Positions 57,957-64,000 of a DNA stretch of 64,000 bases are shown here, in pieces. The position numbers and the translations under genes are program-made. A model generated the notes under the pieces. The model saw nothing but the letters and a program-made list of their open reading frames with translations, was not told the origin of the DNA and made no database searches. The stretch is taken from contig NZ_JANQKD010000015.1 in NCBI RefSeq assembly GCF_028281305.1, positions 62,001 to 126,000 of the forward strand, written 5' to 3'. The stretch comes from Pelagibius sp. GTDB lineage: Bacteria; Pseudomonadota; Alphaproteobacteria; Kiloniellales; Kiloniellaceae. The first letter of the stretch is position 1; every line of letters starts with the position of its first letter.

Positions 57957-59058
57957 GGGCCGCTCCCCCGGGCGCTGCATTGTGGAGCGCCGTCCGCAGG
58001 GCCCGCCCGCTCTCGGTCTCGAAAAGCGACAGCCGCTCCGAGAGGAAGGTCAGCCCCACCGTCTCGCCGGCGCTGACACGGGTGTCGGCCCGCAGGCGCG
58101 CCTTCACCCTGCCCTGGGCCGTTTCCACGGTGACGATCTGGTTGGTACCAAGGTATTCGGTTTCGAAGACCTTGCCCCGCAGCGCAGCCCCGTCGTCGAA
58201 GCGGATGTGCTCCGGCCGCACGCCCAGAGCGTACTCCGCCTCGCCGTGATCCTGGCGCAGCGCCGGCACGGCCACCTGCGCGCCGTTCACCGCTACGCTC
58301 GTCGCACCCTTCTGAAGGACGCCCCCAAAGGCCAGAAAGTTCATCGGCGGCGAGCCGATGAAATCGGCAACGAACATGCTGGCCGGGCGGTCATAGATCT
58401 CCTGCGGCGGGCCGAGCTGCTCGATGTACCCCTGGTTCATCACCGCGATCTTGTCGGCCATGGACATCGCTTCGAGCTGATCGTGGGTGACATAAACCGT
58501 GGTCGCGTCAATGCGGTCGTGCAAGGAGCGCAGTTCCTCGCACATCAGGTCGCGAAACTCGGCATCCAGGGTGCCCAGCGGCTCGTCCATCAGAAAAGCT
58601 TTCGGCCGCCGCACAATGGCCCGGCCCAGCGCCACCCGCTGCCGGTCGCCCCCGGCCAGGCCGGAGACCGATTTGCTCAGCAGATGGTCGATGCGCAGGA
58701 GCCGCGCGGTCTCTTCCACGCGCTCGCGGATTTCGCTCCGCGGACGGCCGATACACTTCAGCGGAAAGCCGATGTTCTGGCGCACGTTCATATGCGGATA
58801 GAGTGCAAAGAGCTGGAACACGAAGGCGATATCGCGCTCTGAGGCACGGTTGAAAGTCACATCCTCACTGTCCAGCCGGATGACACCGGAAGTCGGCAGC
58901 TCGAGCCCGGCGATCATACGCAGGGTCGTGGTCTTGCCGCAGCCCGAAGGCCCCAGCATGACGAAGAAGTCTCCGTCCTCGATGGTGAAGGAGGAGTCGG
59001 CGACGGCGACGAAGTCGTCGAAGGTCTTGCGCAGGCTTTCCACCCGAATCTCGGCCAT
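57949..59058 (-). CDS. ABC transporter ATP-binding protein (MalK/UgpC type), first of a pair
   Basis: 369 residues. Walker A GPSGCGKTTTLRM, Walker B FLMDEPLGTLD and switch His VTHDQ are intact, but the signature reads LAGGDRQRVALGRA, not LSGGQ. That change would weaken one of the two composite ATP sites if it pairs with the second ATPase. The C-terminal half is a TOBE-type regulatory domain. It follows a small membrane protein gene by 10 bases. Confidence 0.92.
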   Translation of the reverse strand: MAEIRVESLRKTFDDFVAVADSSFTIEDGDFFVMLGPSGCGKTTTLRMIAGLELPTSGVIRLDSEDVTFNRASERDIAFVFQLFALYPHMNVRQNIGFPLKCIGRPRSEIRERVEETARLLRIDHLLSKSVSGLAGGDRQRVALGRAIVRRPKAFLMDEPLGTLDAEFRDLMCEELRSLHDRIDATTVYVTHDQLEAMSMADKIAVMNQGYIEQLGPPQEIYDRPASMFVADFIGSPPMNFLAFGGVLQKGATSVAVNGAQVAVPALRQDHGEAEYALGVRPEHIRFDDGAALRGKVFETEYLGTNQIVTVETAQGRVKARLRADTRVSAGETVGLTFLSERLSLFETESGRALRTALHNAAPGGAAHG

Positions 59059-59068
59059 AGCGCTCTCG

Positions 59069-59296
59069 CTACTCCTTGAAGTGGCTGACGATGATGAACA
59101 TCACCGTGCCGGTCAGAATGGTGACGAAGGAGTAAGTGAAGAGCTCGAGGTAGAAGGGCTGCATGAGCATGAATGTGCCCACGGCAATGATGACGGTCGC
59201 CAGGTTCTCCCAGGGTCCCCGGCGCAACTGTAGGAAGCGGGTGAGCAGACTCTGGCTCTCGCTGTCTTTGCGGTGATCGATGTCCTGGCGGCTCAT
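59069..59296 (-). CDS. Small membrane protein in the ABC operon (GlpU/DUF2160-like position)
   Basis: 75 residues. A polar, charged N-terminus (about 30 residues) precedes two hydrophobic stretches (NLATVIIAVGTFMLM and FTYSFVTILTGTVMFIIV). It lies between the second permease and the first ATPase. The glycerol transporter operons of rhizobia carry a small membrane protein in the same place (GlpU, DUF2160); I recognise the position more than the sequence. Start overlaps the permease stop as ATGA. Confidence 0.75.
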   Translation of the reverse strand: MSRQDIDHRKDSESQSLLTRFLQLRRGPWENLATVIIAVGTFMLMQPFYLELFTYSFVTILTGTVMFIIVSHFKE

Positions 59297-60243
59297 TTCC
59301 TGACCGCTCCGAAGGTGATGCCGCGCAGCAGGTGTTTCCTGAGCACGATGGTGAAAACCACGATGGGAATGAGGAAGAGGGTCGCGCCCGCCGCCACCGC
59401 CGGCCAGTCGAGCCCACCCTCCCCGATAATCGTCGGAATGAAGGGCGGCGCCGTCTGGGCTGTGCCGGAGGTCAGCAGCAGGGCAAAGGCATACTCGTTC
59501 CAGGCAAAGATCAGGCAGAAGATCGCGGTGGCGGCGATGCCGGTCGCTGCCTGCGGCAGCACGACCTTCACGAAGGCCTGCAGGCGCGTGTAGCCGTCGA
59601 TCAGGGCCGCCTCTTCATACTCGCGCGGGATCTCGTCGATGAAGCCCTTCAGCAGCCAGACCGCCAGCGACACGTTGACTGCCGTGTAGAGCAGGATCAT
59701 GCCCAGATGCGTGTCGGAGAGCCCGAGAGTGCGGTACATCAGGAAGATCGGGATCGCCACCGCGATGGGCGGCATCATCCGCGTACTGAGGATGAAGAAC
59801 ATGAGGTCGTCCTTCAGCGGCACCTTGAAGCGCGAGAAGGCATAGGCCGCCAGGGTGCCGAGGAAGACCGAAAGGAATGTCGAGCCGAAGCCGATGATGA
59901 CCGAGTTCAGGAAGCGCTCGCCGAACTTCGACGGCCCTGCGATCACCATGTTGCGGTCGCGCACGAGACGTTCCACCCAGTTCTCCGGCGGCGGCAGCGA
60001 GGCCATGTACTCCGGCGTCTGGCGGGTGCGCGTGGTGAAGAGGTTCACGTAGCCTTCCAGCGAAGGCTCGAAGATCACCTTCGGCGGATAGGAGATCGAG
60101 TCCGGCGGCGTTTTGAAACTGGTCATCAGGATCCAGACCAGCGGCAGGATGGTGATCAGGGCGTAGAGGATCACCACGCCGCCGGCCAGATGCCGCGTCC
60201 AGGGCTTCGACTCCACGACGGAATGTGCGCTGGCGGCACTCAT
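59293..60243 (-). CDS. Carbohydrate ABC transporter permease, MalG-like
   Basis: 316 residues. The first membrane segment GVVILYALITILPLVWILM is followed by a roughly 60-residue periplasmic insert and the EAA loop EEAALIDGYTRLQAFVKVVLP in the C-terminal half, which docks the ATPase. The start overlaps the stop of the first permease as ATGA; the longer open frame upstream is not used. Confidence 0.93.
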   Translation of the reverse strand: MSAASAHSVVESKPWTRHLAGGVVILYALITILPLVWILMTSFKTPPDSISYPPKVIFEPSLEGYVNLFTTRTRQTPEYMASLPPPENWVERLVRDRNMVIAGPSKFGERFLNSVIIGFGSTFLSVFLGTLAAYAFSRFKVPLKDDLMFFILSTRMMPPIAVAIPIFLMYRTLGLSDTHLGMILLYTAVNVSLAVWLLKGFIDEIPREYEEAALIDGYTRLQAFVKVVLPQAATGIAATAIFCLIFAWNEYAFALLLTSGTAQTAPPFIPTIIGEGGLDWPAVAAGATLFLIPIVVFTIVLRKHLLRGITFGAVRK

Positions 60244-61202
60244 CGCTGCTTCACCTTGTTGAGAGCCTTGACGTAGATGTTGGCGACGCCGAAGACCGTG
60301 ACGAAAAGGATGATCGCAAAAGCCGAAGAGTAGCCGGTGCGCCACTTCTCGAAGGCCTCGCGTTTCAGATTGATGGAGGCGAGCTCGGTCACCGAGCCGG
60401 GACCGCCGGAGGTGAGCTCCACCACCAGGTCGAACATCTTGAAGTTCTCGATCACCCGGAACAGCACCGCCAGCATCAGGAAGGGCAGCACCATGGGCAC
60501 GGTGATCGACCAGAACTGGCGCCACTTCGAGGCGCGGTCAACCTCGGCCGCTTCGTAGATATAGTCGGGGATCGACCGCAGGCCGGCCAGGCAGATCAGC
60601 ATCACATAGGGCGTCCACATCCAGGTATCGACGATGACGATGGCCCAGGGCGCGAGGTTCACGTCGCCGATCATTTGGAAGGAGGAGGGCTCGATCCCGG
60701 CGAAGAAGGCGACGATGTAATTGAACAGGCCGATCTGCGGCTGATAGAGGAACGTCCAGAAGTTCCCGACCACCGCCGGCGACAGCATCATCGGCAGCAG
60801 GATCAGGGTGGTCCAGAAGGAATGACCGCGGAACTGCTTGTTGATCAGCCAGGCCAGCCCGAAGCCGATGATCACCTGGAAGAACATGGTCCAGCCGACA
60901 AAGTGGGCGGTGACCTGCAGGGTGTGCCAGATGTCGGTGTCGGTCAGAACCCGCTCATAGTTCCGGAGCCCGATCCACTCGACTTCGCGATTGAGGCGGT
61001 TGGCCCTGTAGTTGGTGAAGGAGAGGTAGACCGTCCAGATCAGCGGAAAGATGTTGATCGCAAGCAGCAGGATGATGGTCGGGGTGACGAACAGCCAGGC
61101 GATCGCGCGGTCCGAGAGGCCACGGATCTGCCGCGCCATCGCCGGAGGCGTCGCCGCCGCGGCGGACTTGGCGATGCGCTGTGCCGTCGAGCTGTCGTCC
61201 AT
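60240..61202 (-). CDS. Carbohydrate ABC transporter permease, MalF-like
   Basis: 320 residues. N-terminal cytoplasmic tail, then a first segment (AWLFVTPTIILLLAINIFPL) and the EAA loop region YEAAEVDRASKWRQFWSITVP. It pairs with the MalG-like permease. It starts 111 bases after the binding-protein gene; a hairpin lies in that gap. Confidence 0.93.
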   Translation of the reverse strand: MDDSSTAQRIAKSAAAATPPAMARQIRGLSDRAIAWLFVTPTIILLLAINIFPLIWTVYLSFTNYRANRLNREVEWIGLRNYERVLTDTDIWHTLQVTAHFVGWTMFFQVIIGFGLAWLINKQFRGHSFWTTLILLPMMLSPAVVGNFWTFLYQPQIGLFNYIVAFFAGIEPSSFQMIGDVNLAPWAIVIVDTWMWTPYVMLICLAGLRSIPDYIYEAAEVDRASKWRQFWSITVPMVLPFLMLAVLFRVIENFKMFDLVVELTSGGPGSVTELASINLKREAFEKWRTGYSSAFAIILFVTVFGVANIYVKALNKVKQR

Positions 61203-61266
61203 GGGAGCGTCGTTCCAAATGCGGGCCCAGATGCCGGCCGGATAAGAAAGGACCAGGGTCCCGTCC

Positions 61267-61287
61267 CCGGCGCCCTTGAGACGCCGG
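61267..61287 (-). terminator. Intercistronic hairpin after the third binding-protein gene
   Basis: CCGGCG (61267-61272), 9-base loop, CGCCGG (61282-61287). It begins 26 bases past the binding-protein stop and lacks a T-run. Likely to favour expression of the binding protein over downstream genes. Confidence 0.4.
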
Positions 61288-61313
61288 AGACGGAAGTGCC
61301 CCGATCGCTGTGC

Positions 61314-62645
61314 CTAGAGCTTGCCTTCGTCTTCGAAGGTCTCGGTCCAGTCCTCGATCAGCTTGTCGAGGGCCTCCTGGGCCGTGCCCTGATCGGCAAC
61401 CACGTAGTCATGCAGGCGCTTCTGCATGGCCAGCAGCAGCTCGGCATAGGTCGGTTCCTGCCAGAAGTCCTGAACGCCGTCCATGGCCAGCAGGAAGTCG
61501 GCCGCGAAGGGCTGGCTTTGCTTGAAAGACGGGTCGTTCAGCACGGCAACGTGGCAGGAATAGCCGCCCAGCGACCACCACTTCTTCTGCACGTCCGGCT
61601 GGGCGAACCACTTGATGTACTCCAGCGCCTGCTCCTTCTTGTCGGAATAGGAGACGACGGAGATGCCCTGGCCGCCGAGGGTCGAGGCCTCGATCTTCTG
61701 GCCCGGGTTGACGAAGAAACCGATGTTGTCACCGCCGACCTTTTCGTCCTTGTGAAGGCCGGGGAAGAACGCGAACCAGTTCATCGCCATGGCCACCTGG
61801 CCGGACTTGAAAGCGTCGAGGCTCTCCTGCATGTAGCTGTCGGTGTAGCCCGGCGGCGTGCAGCACTCGTAGAGGTCCTTGTAGAACTCCAGCGCCGCAA
61901 CCGCATCGGCGGAATTGACCGCACCCTCCATGTCGTAGCTGCCGGGCGTGTTCTCGTACTTGAAGCCCCAGGCGTAGAGCGCGCCGGTGGCACCCATGGT
62001 GATGCCCTCCGAGCCGCGCTCGGTGAAGATCGCCGCGCCGTAGCGCTTCTGGCCGTCGATCTCGCGGCCCTGGAAGAACTCGGCAAGGTCCTTCAGTTCC
62101 ATCTGGGTGGTGGGCGGTGCCAGATCGCGGCCGTACTTCTCCTTGAAAGCCGCCTGCAGGTCCGGCCGGGAGAACCAGTCCTTCCGGTAGAACCAGGCGT
62201 TGGCATCCCCCATCGCCGGCAGGGCGTAGTAGTTGGGCGAGCCCTTGGGCCAGGTGGAATAGGCGTAGACGGTCGCCGGCGCGAAGTCATCCATCGAGAT
62301 GCCGGCTTCTTCGAAGAAATCGTTCAGCTTTACGTAGTGGCCGTTTTCCGCACCGCCGCCGATCCACTGGCTGTCGCCGATCAGCAGGTCGCAGAGCTTA
62401 CCGCCCGAGTTCAACTCGTTGAGCATGCGGTCGGCGAAGTTTGGCCAGGGCACGAACTCGAACTTCATGCCGATGCCCGATTGCGCGGTGAAGTCCTTGG
62501 ACAGCTCCACAAGCGCGTTCGCCGGATCCCAGGCCGCCCAGCACAGCGTCAAATCGCCAGACTGCGCTTTTGCCTCCTCCGCCGGCCCGGCAAAAGCAAG
62601 CGCGGCGGCTGAGACCGCGGTCGCCAAAGCAAGAACCTTCTTCAT
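61314..62645 (-). CDS. Extracellular solute-binding protein, family 1
   Basis: 443 residues. Signal peptide KVLALATAVSAAALAFAGPA with cleavage near AKAQS, then a family-1 fold that opens with LTLCWAAWDPANALVELS. It is shorter than the rhizobial glycerol-binding GlpV (about 575 residues by recollection), so the ligand may differ. It is first in the ABC-DHA kinase operon and its promoter region faces the right-hand dehydrogenase. A ligand that ends up as dihydroxyacetone, such as DHA itself, glycerol or a ketose/polyol, is inferred. Confidence 0.92.
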   Translation of the reverse strand: MKKVLALATAVSAAALAFAGPAEEAKAQSGDLTLCWAAWDPANALVELSKDFTAQSGIGMKFEFVPWPNFADRMLNELNSGGKLCDLLIGDSQWIGGGAENGHYVKLNDFFEEAGISMDDFAPATVYAYSTWPKGSPNYYALPAMGDANAWFYRKDWFSRPDLQAAFKEKYGRDLAPPTTQMELKDLAEFFQGREIDGQKRYGAAIFTERGSEGITMGATGALYAWGFKYENTPGSYDMEGAVNSADAVAALEFYKDLYECCTPPGYTDSYMQESLDAFKSGQVAMAMNWFAFFPGLHKDEKVGGDNIGFFVNPGQKIEASTLGGQGISVVSYSDKKEQALEYIKWFAQPDVQKKWWSLGGYSCHVAVLNDPSFKQSQPFAADFLLAMDGVQDFWQEPTYAELLLAMQKRLHDYVVADQGTAQEALDKLIEDWTETFEDEGKL

Positions 62646-62822
62646 CGTTATTCCTCCCTAGGGTTTGGGGGCGCGTTGTCCGGCAAACCCGCCGCCGCGC
62701 CATTCAGGCACCACGCGGGTGCACTGAATTCCGTTGTTTTTGTTGTCGTCTGAGAAGGCTGGCGTGGCTCTTCTACTCCCTGCCGAAGGCCTTGTGGTCT
62801 CCGGTCATTGTTTATTAATTTG

Positions 62823-62848
62823 GTTTAGTAAATCTCACTTCACTAAAC
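62823..62848. promoter_or_regulatory. Inverted repeat upstream of the ABC-DHA kinase operon
   Basis: GTTTAGT (62823-62829), 12 bases, ACTAAAC (62842-62848), in an AT-rich stretch of a 246-base gap. It lies 43 bases before the end of the dehydrogenase gene and about 178 bases upstream of the binding-protein start. A likely operator for an unseen regulator. Confidence 0.45.
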
Positions 62849-62891
62849 ATCGCAAGGTCTTTCTTCACGCGTCCGGCGACGTAACCCAATC

Positions 62892-64000
62892 TCAGGGCTT
62901 CACCCAGACCGCACCCTTCGCACTGGATTTCACCGCCGCCTCGACAAAGGCAACCCCCTCAAGACCGTCGGCCACAGTCGGAAAGATGACCGCCGGGTCG
63001 GGCTTGCCGCCGCTGCGCGCGGCATAGAGCGCCGCGGCGACCTCCGTGTAGACGTTGGCGAAGCCTTCCAGGTAGCCCTCCGGATGGCCGGGCGGCACCC
63101 GCGTCAACCGCCCTGCCGCCGCATCGGCGCCGTTGCCGGCGCGCGTCAGAAGGCGGCGTGGCGCACCATAGGGCGCGTGCCAGAGTTCGTTGGGGCTTTC
63201 CTGGCTCCATTCCAATCCGCCCTTGTCGCCGTAGACGCGCAGCCGGAGAGCATTCTCATTTCCCGGCGCCACCTGGCTGGCCCAGAGCATGCCCCGGGCG
63301 CCGCCCTTGTAGCGCAGCAGGATGGCGGCGTTGTCGTCGACCTTGCGGCCCTTCACGAAGGTGGAAAGATCGGCACAGAGCGAGTCGATCTTCAGGCCGG
63401 AGACAAAGCCGGCCAGATGATAGGCATGGGTGCCGATATCGCCGATGCAGCCGCCGGCGCCGGACTGTTTGGGGTCGGTGCGCCATTTGGCCTGCTTGTG
63501 GCCCTCGGCCTCCAGGCGCTCGGTCAGCCAGTCCTGCGGGTATTCGGCCTGCACCACCCGGAGGGTTCCCAGCTCCCCCGCCGCCACCATGGCGCGGGCC
63601 TGGCGGATCATGGGATAGCCCGAGTAGTTGTAGGTGACGGCGAAGAGGCACTTGCTCTTCTTCGTCAAGGTCACGAGATCCTTCGCCTGCTTCACCGTGG
63701 TGGTCAGCGGTTTGTCGCAGATCACGTGGATGCCCGCCTTCAGGAAGGCCTTGGCGACCGGCGCGTGCATGTGGTTGGGCGTGACGATGGCCACCGCCTC
63801 GATACCATCCGGCCGCTTGGCCTCCCTGGCCGCCATCTCCTCATAGGAGCCGTAGGCACGGTCCCTGGCGATGCCCAGGTCCAGCGCCGACGCGACAGCG
63901 CGCTTCTTCTGGGATGACAGCGCCCCGGCCACCAGATCGTAGTGGTCGTCCATCCGCGCGCAGAGGCGATGCACGGCGCCAATGAAGGCCCCCTGCCCGC
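62892..64000 (-). CDS. Gfo/Idh/MocA family oxidoreductase, N-terminus cut by window edge
   Basis: At least 369 residues; the frame continues to the right edge. Beyond a GTG at 63974 it still reads GQGAFIGAVHR, the Rossmann glycine loop, so that GTG is internal and the true start lies outside. AIVTPNHMHAPV and CDKPLTTT carry the catalytic Lys, and GCIGDIGTHAYHLAGF the Asp/His pair. It is upstream of the ABC-DHA kinase operon on the same strand. It may oxidise the imported polyol or sugar. Confidence 0.88.
   Translation of the reverse strand, partial: GQGAFIGAVHRLCARMDDHYDLVAGALSSQKKRAVASALDLGIARDRAYGSYEEMAAREAKRPDGIEAVAIVTPNHMHAPVAKAFLKAGIHVICDKPLTTTVKQAKDLVTLTKKSKCLFAVTYNYSGYPMIRQARAMVAAGELGTLRVVQAEYPQDWLTERLEAEGHKQAKWRTDPKQSGAGGCIGDIGTHAYHLAGFVSGLKIDSLCADLSTFVKGRKVDDNAAILLRYKGGARGMLWASQVAPGNENALRLRVYGDKGGLEWSQESPNELWHAPYGAPRRLLTRAGNGADAAAGRLTRVPPGHPEGYLEGFANVYTEVAAALYAARSGGKPDPAVIFPTVADGLEGVAFVEAAVKSSAKGAVWVKP

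Noticed and set aside
60225..62612. A 795-codon plus-strand open frame opposite the permease and binding-protein genes
   Set aside because: It spans two real genes and their gap, with His/Arg/Gly-rich shadow composition.

Overview
This 64 kb window is dense, GC-rich bacterial DNA with few gaps between genes, many ATGA or TGATG start/stop overlaps, and some TTG and GTG starts. The gene content points to an alphaproteobacterium, most likely a free-living member of the Rhodospirillales or Kiloniellales: a heterotetrameric sarcosine oxidase, an IolC-DUF2090 fusion, an RpiR-type inositol regulator, a TctCBA transporter with a Bug-type receptor, and a DHA kinase with its own small PTS. That placement is inference from gene content. 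I saw no rRNA, tRNA, CRISPR array, transposase, integrase or phage gene. The window reads as a block of chromosomal or chromid catabolic operons.

Layout. (1) 1-12307: myo-inositol catabolism. A minus-strand uptake operon (binding protein, permease, ATPase, then a Gfo/Idh/MocA dehydrogenase cut by the left edge) faces an rpiR/iolR-type regulator. Next come iolG (minus) and iolC-DUF2090, iolD, iolE, a small membrane protein and iolB (plus). An AGAA-N6-TTCC site lies in both divergent promoter regions and fits an IolR operator. (2) 12320-20457: an unknown gene, the sarcosine oxidase operon soxBDAG, then a LysR regulator with an SDR and a VOC protein. (3) 20863-28693: a complete Entner-Doudoroff operon zwf-pgl-edd-eda-pgi, divergent from a PQQ-type soluble aldose dehydrogenase. 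(4) 28784-33571: assorted genes: an HDAC-family amidohydrolase, a GNAT, a TPR protein, an AraC regulator, and an alaX-SDR pair. (5) 33848-52293: C1 and oxalate metabolism: NAD-linked formate dehydrogenase, a succinyl/malyl-CoA ligase pair, tctCBA, a universal stress protein, formate-THF ligase, a stand-alone 10-formyl-THF-hydrolase-like protein, formyl-CoA:oxalate CoA-transferase, oxalyl-CoA decarboxylase and an FCD-type GntR regulator. (6) 52492-62645: one probable twelve-gene operon joining an ABC importer with two ATPases to a PTS-type dihydroxyacetone kinase (DhaL, DhaM, HPr, enzyme I, a small HTH-like protein, DhaK). A Gfo/Idh/MocA gene upstream is cut by the right edge.

How it fits together. 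Inositol, aldoses, sarcosine, oxalate and a triose or polyol all feed central carbon or the C1 pool. The most notable signal is in region 5. A GGTATAC palindrome of the kind bound by FCD-type GntR proteins occurs upstream of each of three transcription units (gntR-oxc-frc-formyltransferase-fhs, tctCBA, and the CoA ligase pair). This suggests one oxalate regulon with its own uptake, its own CoA activation and possibly direct capture of the formyl group by tetrahydrofolate. A second recurring pattern is that each of the three binding-protein genes is followed within about 30 bases by a hairpin that separates it from the permease genes.
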